From NCBI GenBank assembly GCA_002315375.1, contig DCHR01000015.1:1-11515 (forward strand): 11,515 bases of DNA, read 5' to 3'. The notes beneath the pieces were generated by a model, which saw only the letters and a list, made by a program, of their open reading frames with translations, was not told where the DNA came from and did not search any database. This DNA is from Treponema sp. UBA1747. Its GTDB lineage: Bacteria > Spirochaetota > Spirochaetia > Treponematales > Treponemataceae. Positions 1 to 8,595 of the stretch are shown here, piece after piece. Every line of letters starts with the position of its first letter. Within the stretch, counting starts at the first letter, position 1. The position numbers and the translations under genes are program-made.

Positions 1-2
1 AA

Positions 3-3000
3 GACGTGTTCGGAAAGAAGACAGAAAAAATTTCCAAAACTTATATCTACGATACAAAGGCACCATCGGCCTGCAGCTGGACTGCAAACGGTGGAACAAA
101 AACTTTCAGAATTAACAGCCGCGAATATGAAGCAGACGGCAGCTGGTACACCACAAATGTAATTCAGGTGGAAGGCTACTACAAGGATGAAGGAACAGGA
201 TTGTCTGGTGTACGCTGTGAAATATTGAAGAATGGTTCTGTTTATACTTCTAAAGAAATCACAGAAGGATTTGTTCTGGTGGATGCAGAAAATAATATTT
301 ATATGTACTCTACCGGGTTCACAAATCTTCCTTCGGGAAATTTGAAATTAAGAGTTCAGGCAGTTGATCTTCTGACAGATATTGAAAGTCATTATTCTTC
401 AAAAACTGAATATCAGTTAAATCTTGATGTTACAAATCCTGAAATCGAATGCGAAACAAAACAGATAGTTTCAAATGGTTCAACAGATATTACAATTTCA
501 GGAACCTTAAAAGATGCTGATTCTGGTATCGATTATATTCAGGCTTATGTGGGATCAGTAGGTAATCTTGTCAGTTCAAAGGAACCGAACGTAAACAAAA
601 CCCGCGGAAACATTAAATGGTATCTGGATACAACTTCCGGAGAAAATATTTTCGAATTAACAATAGATGCTGATAATACAAATAACTGGTTCTCTGCAGA
701 AAAGCTGGGAGCAAATCCCGGAGTTTATGCAACGGTTTATGATAATGCAGGAAACTTCTATTCGCGCATGATTGCTTCAATCAGTATTGATAAGGAAGCT
801 CCGTCAGTAAAGATTATTCAGCCATCAGAGAATTTTGTTACAAACAAAGAATTTGTATTCAGTGGAACTGCGGGAGATAAGGGCGGATTAAAAAATATTG
901 TTCTTCAGTATGCATCAACGGATGCTTCTTCTCCATGGAAAAACTTGCCGGATGGAATTATTACTGAAGACACCTGGTCAATAAATATAGAAACAGATCA
1001 GCTTTCTGATATTGACGATACAGACAAAACTACAGAAACAGTTGAAATGAAAATCAGGGCACTGGCAACTGACAAAGCAGGTAACACCAGTGTTTCATCA
1101 GCAGGCTCTTACAGGGTTGTTACTCTGGATCCAAAAACTGACAGACCAGTTATAACCATGGGAAACATGACAAATGTTGGAGACCAGGGTTGTACCTTAA
1201 AATACAGAAATATTACAGGAACAGTTCAGGACGATGACGGACTGATAAAAAATCTCTGGTTTACACTTAATAAGGAACTGGCAGGAAAATCTGAATCTTT
1301 CCCTGAAGCAGTTTCAACTTATTCCGATGATGAACTGGCCGGGGATTGTCTTACTGACTGGGTTCCTGTAATTGTTTCGGAAACTTCATGGTCGCTTACA
1401 AAAGAAATAGAACATCTTGATGATGATACAGAGCATGAAATTTATTTCTACTGTATTGATTCAAAGGACGGAAAATTCTCAACTGCAATTTCTGATGATG
1501 AAACAAAAGTAGATGGCCGCGTTGTATTGAAATACAGAAATGATTCGACTGTTTATGACAATGGAAAAGGCGCAAAATTTATTTTCAGTACAGATGTCCC
1601 TGAATTCGGAATGATTACTATTGCAGGAAATTCTTCACAAGAGATTCCGGCAGACAGCTGGAAAAATGCATCAGAATGTTATTTCGGTGGAACAAAAAAA
1701 TACCTTTATGCAAAAGTTGAAGTTTTCACAAGAAGTCCGATTGATGCTGATAGTCCTTTGACTTTGAAAGTTAATTCAAAGGAAATAAGTCTTTCTGAAG
1801 AAAACGGAAATCTAAGTTTTGTTGAATCACATTATGTTGATGCAGACGGAAATACTGTTGAAGAAAAGAAAGGAAACAGAACTCAGTGGACTTATATTGC
1901 CGGTCCTTTTGATATGACAAAGAAAGAAAACGGCGCTTATGTTTATGCTGAAAATACCCAGACTGAATTTACCTGGACTGCAAAATCTGGTTCAGGTAAA
2001 ACTCTTTCAAAATCAATTTATGTAAATACAGATCATTCAGGACCAGAAGCAAAAATCACTTCTCCAAAAGAAGATAATCCTGTTTATGGTGAAATTACAG
2101 TTTCCGGAATTGTCACTGATGAAAAAGCAGGAACTGCAAAGATTCAGTATGTGATTCCAAAAGTTATAAATGGAAATCAGGAATTGATTTCTGAAGTAAC
2201 ATCATGGAAATCTGTAACAGGATCTGCAACCTTTGATATCGTATTTAATGAAGAAAACTCTGAAAAGGAAATGGCCTGGTATGTAAACGAATACTATCCT
2301 TCTGATGACAGAGGAGTTTCAAAAGTACCTGTTTACTTCAGGCTTACAGATAAACTTGGAAACGTAACTCTGCAGGACAATCTGTTTATTTCATACGATG
2401 AAAACAGCGAAATCCCTTCATGTACAATTAATTATCCTGGAAGTGAAGTAACTGCAGTCAGCGGAGATATAGATGTTTCTGTTCTGGCAAAAGGCGGAAG
2501 CGGTGTTGATGAAGTGCATCTTCAGATTTTACCAGTAGAGGAAGAAGTTTTCGATGTGGCTTCTGATGGAACAAAAACAAAAACCGGAACAATTGAAAAG
2601 AAATTTGAAAATATTTCTGGCGCAGAAACTGCAGAACTTCTTGCTTACTTCGATACAGTAAGAAGCTGGGGAATGTATATCTATGGAGAAAAATTATTTG
2701 CACTGGATGCTTCAGGAAATGTAATTCCAGAAAGTTCTCTTGGTGCCATTCCTGTAAAGCACTGGTATATTCTGGCTGATTCAAATACGTACTGGACAAA
2801 AACTGTAAGTACAGGCCGAATGACAGTTTCATCCGGAAATACATTAACCAGAGTTTCAAAACTGGGAGTCAGGGCAGAAGCATATTATGCAGGAAAAACC
2901 AAAGGCTGGGCTCAGACAGAAGTGGCCGTAAACTTTGATCAGCCTTCTATCAAAAATCTGAAGCTTGTTCAGCGAAATAATGCGGATGAAAATGCAGAAG

Positions 3001-6000
3001 GCTGTCAGGTTCTGAGTTCATTTGATTACAAGGATAATATGTATATTCCTCTTCCAAAGGAAGGGTTCAACTGGTATCTGGACGGATTCTGTCAGGAAAG
3101 TTCTGATGAAGAAAAACAGAAGCTTTCTGTTTTCGAAGCACTTACCCTGACTTCTGCTGTGGGAAAAATTACATCAGTTTATAAAGAGCTTCCTGCAGAA
3201 ACAAGTGAATATGAATTCTCGCTTCCTCTTCTTCTGGAAAACAAAGACGGCAAAGTAAAAATTTCTCTTACAATTACCAACGTTTCCGGAAAGGGCGGAG
3301 ATAATCCGACTTTTGTTGAGTTCAACGTGGACAAAACTTCTCCTGTAATTGGTTCATTAGATGAAGCTGCCGGTAATGGCGTTATATCGAATAAAAATAT
3401 GTTCTATGAACTGAAAGGTTCATTTGAAGAAAACGGATCAGGTCTTGATTCCATTTTGTACTACTTCAAGCGCACAACAAAATCAGGTGGAACAGAAACA
3501 GATCCAAGAATCTATGACCCTGGAATCAATTACCTTGATTCAGAAAGCAGAATCAATCTGGGAGAAACCTCAGATACAAACGGAAGAATTTGTCTGAACG
3601 AAGACAATCTTCCTGTCCTCATTATTCACGGGGCAGAAAGACCAAGCCAGAATCAGATAAAGGCAAGTCTTCTGAAAAATAATCCTCATGTTCGTATTGG
3701 TTCTTTGATAAAAATCGGCGGCCTTTACTTCTCAGTTACTGAAATAAACGGTGCAGAAGGAATCATTACCTTTGACGGAAACATTGAAAAAACTGTTACA
3801 AAGCTTCAGGTGGTTTACGCAAATGCAGTTGGTTCAAGGTCAATTGAAACTTCAAGCGGTACCTGGACAGATTCAATCAGGTCGGACAATATTCCGGACG
3901 GTCCGGTTGAACTTCACGTTGTAGCAATCGACCAGGTTGGAAATACAAGTCATAAAATGATTTCTTCGGCTGTAAGAAACAACGGACCACGTCTGGCCAA
4001 ACTTCTTCTGGGAACTGACCTGAACGGTTCAGGCGATTTTGATTTTGATTCAAATGCAACTGTTACTGATAATACAATCAGCGGCAAGGAATTCGGTGAA
4101 TTTGTTTATTATTCATGTCTCGACCAGGATGACAAACCATCCAAAGAAATAAACCTCCACGAAGACGGAATTTCACAATTTGTCTTTACAATTAAGGATA
4201 AACTGGCCTTAATTCCTGAATTTGTTGGCGGAAACGGGGATATAAAATACACAATTCAAATGACAGGACCTGAAAACGGCAGTTCTCTGAGTGTTTTACA
4301 CAGAACCGCTGCTGGAAGTCTCTTTGAAATGAAAATAGATTCTGTTCCTCAGGTTGGTGGCATGTCAGCTGAAAAAGGATATATTCTCCTTGAAAATGAA
4401 AGTAAGGATTCAGACGGACTTGAAAGCCTGAACAGTCTGAGCATTAATCATGGCAAAGAAAATCCTTGCTGGTTCGGATGGACTTTCTGGGATGCAACAG
4501 AAGAAACTGTTCAGGGTGATACAAGCCAGTTTGCCTTCCTGAAATTCAAGGCAATTGTAAATACAGTGGACAAGACTCCGCCAGAAAGCAATATTGAACG
4601 TTTCTACTGGAATTCGCTGAAGGACAACAGTATTTATGGAAGTGCTTCTGCCAAGAGAACAATGGACCTGAAGGGTCACATTGAACTTGAAGACGACCTT
4701 ACAGAAGAAATCAAATCTACAACTGTTGGAGAAACTGCTTTGGGTTCAGACCCGAAAGTTTCAGGAAAGATTGTAATCAAAGGTTCAACCTGGGATGATG
4801 TAAAACTTTCTTCTCTGTGGCTGCGTTTCGGTGATGTAAACTTTGGAACAGAAGAACTGGAATCTGAAAGCAAGACTTATTTCAAAGTGGCCGAATTCAA
4901 AAAAGTAACAGATAAATGGGAATGGGGTTGTCAGTCGACATCAATGAATTCTGACGGATGGGAATTCAGAATTACAAAGAATGAATTTACTCAGGCAAAG
5001 CATTACGTTGAATGGGAGCTGGCAATTGATACTTCCCTGATTTCCGGTGAATCCGGGCTGGATGTTTCTGCCGAAATTCTTTCAGTTGATACAGGAATCG
5101 GAAACGATGCCCATGACGGAAACTATTCTGTTCCTGTAGTTTACCAGATGGATGTTGTTCCATACGTAACGGAACTGGTAACAAACCTGTCTACAAAAGA
5201 CGAAGAAAATCCTTCAATTTACACACGAAGTGCAAGAGGACGTTATCAGGTACGCGGAAACAAAAATGCAAAGGCTGCGGGAAGTGATTCTGCTGATGGC
5301 GAAGATGTTATCATTAAAGGTTTCAACCTTGGAAACCAACCGCTGCATATTATCAACGTTTCTGATACTAACGGCGGGCTTCTGGAAATAGACACAGCAG
5401 CTGATAATCCACATACCTTTAATGTTGGTGACATGAAGAGCGGTCTCTTAAAAATAGTGGCAAACGGCATTGAAGTTTTGAACAACAAGAACAGCAATGG
5501 TGCCAGAGGTTCAGCTGAATTTGCAGATTCAGAAAATTCTGTCTGCTATAACATGCAGCCAAACTATGAGAATAATAATTCTCTGACAGATGATCTTAAA
5601 ATTGATGTTTGGGAATTCAAGAATGGTGCAACAAAAGTAAATTCTGAACTGGCAAATCCAACTGTCCGTTTCAATCCGAAGAACGGTTCTATCGGAATGT
5701 CATTTGTTAATGGTATTGATTTTGATATGCCTGGCGGAACTTATGCAACCCAGCAATATAGTCACATTTATTCTATGCGAGGAACTACTGGCTTTGGGGA
5801 CTCAACCTTTGCTTTTGATAAAAACGGATACTCATACGGAGCCGCTCAGGATCATTATGACAGCGGAACAATGGGGAATGCAGGACATTTCAGACTTTCT
5901 CTGAGCAGATATCTGAACAGCAATTATAGTACAGATAATGCAAATTACGGGCATACAGGCTCTGTAAGGCTTGAAGCTAACTCTATCAATACAAAAATGT

Positions 6001-8414
6001 ATCCGAATGCAAATTATACAGAATGGCAGACTTATATGAACCGCGTTGTTTCTCCTCAGATTGTAGCTGTTGCTGAAGATTCAGATTCAAAGAAAGTAAT
6101 GCTTCACGTGGCCTACGCAGATACAGCAACAAATCAGATCCGTTACAGAAGAAGCTATGTAAATGCAAATTCTGTGTTTGGCGGGTCATATACTAATAAT
6201 ACCGCTATAACTTATAACCAGGAACATGTTGTTCCATTCTCTCCAAGAGGAGAAATGGAAACTTCGGTTCCTGATTATTACAGAATTACTGCTCTTCCTG
6301 ACGGTTGTACAGATGAATCGTTAATTGGAAAGGAAGTAACCTTAAGCGAACTTCCTTCAGGGGCAGAAAAGAATGTTCATTTTGTTGATATTTCTACAAA
6401 CCGTTTCCTGGCAGGCAGTTCATTGCGAAATATTTCGGATGTAGACAGTACCTTCCAGTTTGGAAATTATGATTTGTCTGAATTGCTGAATGAAGACGGA
6501 TCATTCTCTGATTACAGATTCCCTTCCAAAATGTGGGCAGTAGATTTTGCGAATAACCGCATAGACCAGAATACAACAGCAAACAGGAACAGTTATGGAA
6601 ACAAACCGATGTATCCATACAGCAAATTCTCTCATGGTCTTGCAGATTACAATTCAGCACAGGAACCTGACTCACTTCAGAACCAGGCGGGACAGACTAT
6701 TCACGTTCTGGCTTCTTCCGGAATTGATGGTTCTGTAATGGATGTGTACAAAAAGAATCCTGAAAGCCTTATCGGAACAGATGATTTAGGAAACAGCAAA
6801 ACTTATTATAAGAAACAGAAGAATTCTAAATATCTTTATAATGCCGGTCGTTCCGTTGCTCTTGGTGTAGCCGATAATGGAGCTCCGGTTATCGCCTGGC
6901 ATGACAATGAAAAAAACAGACTTAATATTTCTTTCAATACAGAAGCAGAACTGGAAAAAGCCGAGGATGATGTGGCTGCTCTTTCAACCCGTAACGGTGG
7001 AACTGGGGGAACCCTGTATGGAAAAGAAGGAACCTATTCAGGAACTCCGGCATATTATGTCTGCTATTCCTATAATACAAATTCTTCTCTTACTCCTTAT
7101 ATTCGTTATTATCGTTTGTATAACAATGGAACCAGTGGAAAAGTTGAAGATCTGGATGAAAACCAGTTTGTTGATAAAGCAATATATGATGGAAATACCT
7201 GGGCTGTAGCAAACGTTAATGCCTATATAAAGGTACCGACAGGAATGTATGCAACACCAACCAAAACTGTCCGCTATAAAGTAATGAAAATGCATTCTAC
7301 AAAAGTTCAGAAAAAGAAGTATTTGACCCAGACAATAACAGAGGTTTTCAATTCTTCAGGAAAACTGATTTCTACTGATATTGCTGAAGTTGAAAGAGCT
7401 GCTGATACAGTTACAACAACTTTCCCGGATAAAGATGAATATATTTATACGACAGGAAATGTTCTGACACGAGGTGGAGCGGTTCTGGAAGAATGGATGC
7501 TGAACGGAAAACTGATTTATACACCTGTAAACAGAACCGTCGAAATGTATGCCGATATTCCTCCCGTTGATTCTGATGTAAGTAAAACTACAAAAGTATT
7601 AAGTGATACGACAGATGCTGAAACCGGAAACAGAACTAAAGTGACCAGGAAAGACGTAAACCGTGATTATTATGATATTCAGAGTACCATTGAATTCCTG
7701 CAGCCTGATTCAGAAAAGAAATATCATGCTGCCGACAGCGCGGGTGTTTATGTTTCTTATCCGGTTTACAAGCTTTATACCAACAAAAATGAATATATGG
7801 GATGTGCTACAGAAAACACACAGCTTTCCTTTGACCGTACAGAAGTTTGGGAAGACCATACAAAGCAGGTTGGAAAAGGCGGTGCTTATGTTCAGATGCA
7901 GGTTGTGGATTCAACAGTTCACCTGGCCTATTACGAAGAAGACTCGGGTTCCCTGAAGTACACAAGAATTCCATTTACAGGTGCCGGTTTCGGAGAAGCA
8001 GAAACCTGGACAGTTGACGGTTATAATGACATCGGAGAAAACCTTACACTTGATGTAATCAAGGATGAAAATGGAAATCATATTCCATACATCGGTTATT
8101 ACGGAAACAAGCGTGCAAAACTTGCTTATCTTGCAGAGCCGGGGGCTGAAAACCTGGCGGGAGCCGTAAATGACAGATTTACAGGGGTTTGGGAGATTCT
8201 GTATGTTCCTTCTGAACGATCTGTTGGTTCAGACCGAATCAATGTTGCAATGCGAAAGGATACAGATGGAAAAGTTCTGGCGGGTAAAGATGCTGCTGAC
8301 GGCAAAATTACTGCAAATACAAGTGCAACTTATGTTTATTCAAATGCAACCACAAATCCTGTAATGGGATATATCAATGCATTGGGAAATCTTGAATTAG
8401 GTCAGAAACGTTAG
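3..8414 (+). CDS. Giant modular Ig-like repeat protein with C-terminal propeller-like region (5'-partial)
   Basis: A single open frame of 2803 visible codons ends in TAG. It is already open at the first complete codon (GAC, position 3), so the N-terminus, any signal peptide and the ribosome binding site lie upstream of the window. The GTG at position 6 has no reason to be a start. Ig-like modules begin near 51, 429, 790, 1131, 1550, 2031, 2403, 2934, 3328, 3978 and 4567, with entry motifs such as DKEAPSV, DKTSPVI and DKTPPES. Exit motifs include DNAGN, DKAGNTS, DKLGN and DQVGNTS. A TIG/IPT-like segment follows at about 5166-5520, then a beta-propeller-like region from about 5720 to the end. 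I see no transmembrane helix, cell-wall anchor or C-terminal aromatic outer-membrane signal; the protein ends in LELGQKR. Ig-like arrays of this kind are usually rod-like extracellular spacers or adhesins. A surface or secreted role is inference, and no enzyme motif was recognised. The coding call is near certain; the function is unknown. Confidence 0.95.
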   Translation, partial: DVFGKKTEKISKTYIYDTKAPSACSWTANGGTKTFRINSREYEADGSWYTTNVIQVEGYYKDEGTGLSGVRCEILKNGSVYTSKEITEGFVLVDAENNIYMYSTGFTNLPSGNLKLRVQAVDLLTDIESHYSSKTEYQLNLDVTNPEIECETKQIVSNGSTDITISGTLKDADSGIDYIQAYVGSVGNLVSSKEPNVNKTRGNIKWYLDTTSGENIFELTIDADNTNNWFSAEKLGANPGVYATVYDNAGNFYSRMIASISIDKEAPSVKIIQPSENFVTNKEFVFSGTAGDKGGLKNIVLQYASTDASSPWKNLPDGIITEDTWSINIETDQLSDIDDTDKTTETVEMKIRALATDKAGNTSVSSAGSYRVVTLDPKTDRPVITMGNMTNVGDQGCTLKYRNITGTVQDDDGLIKNLWFTLNKELAGKSESFPEAVSTYSDDELAGDCLTDWVPVIVSETSWSLTKEIEHLDDDTEHEIYFYCIDSKDGKFSTAISDDETKVDGRVVLKYRNDSTVYDNGKGAKFIFSTDVPEFGMITIAGNSSQEIPADSWKNASECYFGGTKKYLYAKVEVFTRSPIDADSPLTLKVNSKEISLSEENGNLSFVESHYVDADGNTVEEKKGNRTQWTYIAGPFDMTKKENGAYVYAENTQTEFTWTAKSGSGKTLSKSIYVNTDHSGPEAKITSPKEDNPVYGEITVSGIVTDEKAGTAKIQYVIPKVINGNQELISEVTSWKSVTGSATFDIVFNEENSEKEMAWYVNEYYPSDDRGVSKVPVYFRLTDKLGNVTLQDNLFISYDENSEIPSCTINYPGSEVTAVSGDIDVSVLAKGGSGVDEVHLQILPVEEEVFDVASDGTKTKTGTIEKKFENISGAETAELLAYFDTVRSWGMYIYGEKLFALDASGNVIPESSLGAIPVKHWYILADSNTYWTKTVSTGRMTVSSGNTLTRVSKLGVRAEAYYAGKTKGWAQTEVAVNFDQPSIKNLKLVQRNNADENAEGCQVLSSFDYKDNMYIPLPKEGFNWYLDGFCQESSDEEKQKLSVFEALTLTSAVGKITSVYKELPAETSEYEFSLPLLLENKDGKVKISLTITNVSGKGGDNPTFVEFNVDKTSPVIGSLDEAAGNGVISNKNMFYELKGSFEENGSGLDSILYYFKRTTKSGGTETDPRIYDPGINYLDSESRINLGETSDTNGRICLNEDNLPVLIIHGAERPSQNQIKASLLKNNPHVRIGSLIKIGGLYFSVTEINGAEGIITFDGNIEKTVTKLQVVYANAVGSRSIETSSGTWTDSIRSDNIPDGPVELHVVAIDQVGNTSHKMISSAVRNNGPRLAKLLLGTDLNGSGDFDFDSNATVTDNTISGKEFGEFVYYSCLDQDDKPSKEINLHEDGISQFVFTIKDKLALIPEFVGGNGDIKYTIQMTGPENGSSLSVLHRTAAGSLFEMKIDSVPQVGGMSAEKGYILLENESKDSDGLESLNSLSINHGKENPCWFGWTFWDATEETVQGDTSQFAFLKFKAIVNTVDKTPPESNIERFYWNSLKDNSIYGSASAKRTMDLKGHIELEDDLTEEIKSTTVGETALGSDPKVSGKIVIKGSTWDDVKLSSLWLRFGDVNFGTEELESESKTYFKVAEFKKVTDKWEWGCQSTSMNSDGWEFRITKNEFTQAKHYVEWELAIDTSLISGESGLDVSAEILSVDTGIGNDAHDGNYSVPVVYQMDVVPYVTELVTNLSTKDEENPSIYTRSARGRYQVRGNKNAKAAGSDSADGEDVIIKGFNLGNQPLHIINVSDTNGGLLEIDTAADNPHTFNVGDMKSGLLKIVANGIEVLNNKNSNGARGSAEFADSENSVCYNMQPNYENNNSLTDDLKIDVWEFKNGATKVNSELANPTVRFNPKNGSIGMSFVNGIDFDMPGGTYATQQYSHIYSMRGTTGFGDSTFAFDKNGYSYGAAQDHYDSGTMGNAGHFRLSLSRYLNSNYSTDNANYGHTGSVRLEANSINTKMYPNANYTEWQTYMNRVVSPQIVAVAEDSDSKKVMLHVAYADTATNQIRYRRSYVNANSVFGGSYTNNTAITYNQEHVVPFSPRGEMETSVPDYYRITALPDGCTDESLIGKEVTLSELPSGAEKNVHFVDISTNRFLAGSSLRNISDVDSTFQFGNYDLSELLNEDGSFSDYRFPSKMWAVDFANNRIDQNTTANRNSYGNKPMYPYSKFSHGLADYNSAQEPDSLQNQAGQTIHVLASSGIDGSVMDVYKKNPESLIGTDDLGNSKTYYKKQKNSKYLYNAGRSVALGVADNGAPVIAWHDNEKNRLNISFNTEAELEKAEDDVAALSTRNGGTGGTLYGKEGTYSGTPAYYVCYSYNTNSSLTPYIRYYRLYNNGTSGKVEDLDENQFVDKAIYDGNTWAVANVNAYIKVPTGMYATPTKTVRYKVMKMHSTKVQKKKYLTQTITEVFNSSGKLISTDIAEVERAADTVTTTFPDKDEYIYTTGNVLTRGGAVLEEWMLNGKLIYTPVNRTVEMYADIPPVDSDVSKTTKVLSDTTDAETGNRTKVTRKDVNRDYYDIQSTIEFLQPDSEKKYHAADSAGVYVSYPVYKLYTNKNEYMGCATENTQLSFDRTEVWEDHTKQVGKGGAYVQMQVVDSTVHLAYYEEDSGSLKYTRIPFTGAGFGEAETWTVDGYNDIGENLTLDVIKDENGNHIPYIGYYGNKRAKLAYLAEPGAENLAGAVNDRFTGVWEILYVPSERSVGSDRINVAMRKDTDGKVLAGKDAADGKITANTSATYVYSNATTNPVMGYINALGNLELGQKR
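51..5160 (+). repeat. Array of about eleven divergent Ig-like modules
   Basis: This protein-level repeat lies inside the giant gene. Successive modules open with an Asp/Pro turn (DTKAPS, VTNPEI, DKEAPSV, DRPVI, DHSGPEA, DKTSPVI, DKTPPES). They continue with a loop of the type DEGTGLS, DADSGID, DKGGLKN, DEKAGTA or ENGSGLD. Several close with A-x-D-x-x-G-N. These are hallmarks of bacterial Ig-like and HYR-like domains, with spacing mostly of about 90 to 210 residues. The modules diverge strongly at protein level and I saw no obvious DNA-level tandem copies, so the array looks old rather than recently expanded. The boundaries and count are estimates; modules near 1550 and 2934 are the least typical. 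Confidence 0.7.
5166..5520 (+). other. TIG/IPT-like segment in the giant protein
   Basis: This stretch joins the Ig-like array to the C-terminal region. It contains VIIKGFNLG, which resembles the 'v-x-I-x-G-x-n-F-G' opening strand of TIG/IPT domains. About 45 residues later comes SGLLKIVANGIEVLNNKN, which fits the closing 'sG-x-l-x-V-x-v-n-G-x-x-S-x-x' part. A basic RYQVRGNKNAK stretch precedes it. The call rests on two motif-like strands and the length, so it is tentative. It could instead be another Ig-like fold. Confidence 0.4.
5720..8411 (+). repeat. Propeller/sialidase-like blade repeats in the giant protein C-terminus
   Basis: Recurrent units combine a hydrophobic strand, a turn, a strand of the type P-x-I-x-[YW], and a following strand with [RKN]-[LI]-[KRNAE]-[YIL]. 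Examples are HVAYADTATNQIRYRR (about 6103-6150), APVIAWHDNEKNRLNIS (6880-6930), VHLAYYEEDSGSLKYTR (about 7918-7968), IPYIGYYGNKRAKLAYL (about 8080-8130) and the terminal NPVMGYINALGNLELG (about 8355-8404). The pattern matches blades of secreted sialidase-like or BNR-like beta-propellers. At least six candidate blades can be counted, with a roughly 215-residue insertion between two of them. No Asp-box of canonical form and no catalytic constellation was identified, so a binding role is more likely than glycosidase activity. The fold assignment is inference. Confidence 0.5.
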
Positions 8415-8438
8415 GTTTTTGCAAAAGCAAAGTTAAAT

Positions 8439-8485
8439 AAAACAGGCGATTTGTACGTTAATTGTATGTACAAATCGCCTGTTTT
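8439..8485. terminator. Perfect 18-bp hairpin, probable bidirectional terminator between convergent genes
   Basis: The left arm 8439-8456 (AAAACAGGCGATTTGTAC) is exactly complementary to the right arm 8468-8485, with an 11-nt loop. On the + strand the stem ends in six T residues (8482-8487), 25 nt after the giant gene's stop codon. Read on the - strand the stem ends in TTTT-A-TTT. It can therefore stop transcription of the giant gene and also of the transporter operon arriving from the other side. Structure and position make this a confident factor-independent terminator for the + strand gene. Use by the - strand operon is inferred. Confidence 0.9.
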
Positions 8486-8492
8486 TTATATT

Positions 8493-8584
8493 CAGGGCAT
8501 CCCACAGGCAAGCCTGTGGCCGGGCTGCTCCGGGTTCGCTGGCGCTCATTCCGTCCGGAACGCTTCGCGCCCTCCGCATCCCTG
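8493..8584. repeat. GC-rich nested-palindrome intergenic element
   Basis: This 92-bp block has 65 G or C bases (about 71%) inside DNA that is otherwise near 40-45% G+C. It is bounded by inverted CAGGG (8493-8497) and CCCTG (8580-8584). Inside are a perfect hairpin CCACAGGC/GCCTGTGG (8502-8509 with 8512-8519) and a nested structure in which GGCGC (8541-8545) pairs with GCGCC (8567-8571) around TTCCG-TC-CGGAA (8549-8560). No open frame or tRNA fold fits it. From memory it resembles dispersed GC-rich intergenic elements of treponemes. Copy number cannot be tested in this window, so calling it a dispersed repeat is inference. It would lie in the 3' untranslated part of the transporter mRNA. Confidence 0.55.
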
Positions 8585-8595
8585 ATGCAGAAAAC

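Noticed and set aside
6..8. GTG as the start codon of the giant gene
   Set aside because: The frame is already open at the window edge (GAC at 3-5), there is no ribosome binding site to see, and the first residues already lead directly into an Ig-like module. The gene is truncated by the window instead.
2458..2859. 133-codon open frame on the minus strand
   Set aside because: It lies wholly inside the giant gene in antisense. Its Leu/Phe/His/Gln-rich translation is what antisense reading of a Glu/Lys/Asn-rich gene gives, and no ribosome binding site or family match is seen.
6877..7209. 110-codon open frame on the plus strand in another frame
   Set aside because: It overlaps the giant gene completely. 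Its translation is low-complexity, rich in Met, Ile and Leu, and shows no domain pattern.
8415..8595. tRNA, small RNA gene or insertion-sequence remnant in the intergenic gap
   Set aside because: No cloverleaf, no transposase fragment and no flanking direct repeats are visible. The terminator and the GC-rich element account for most of the gap.
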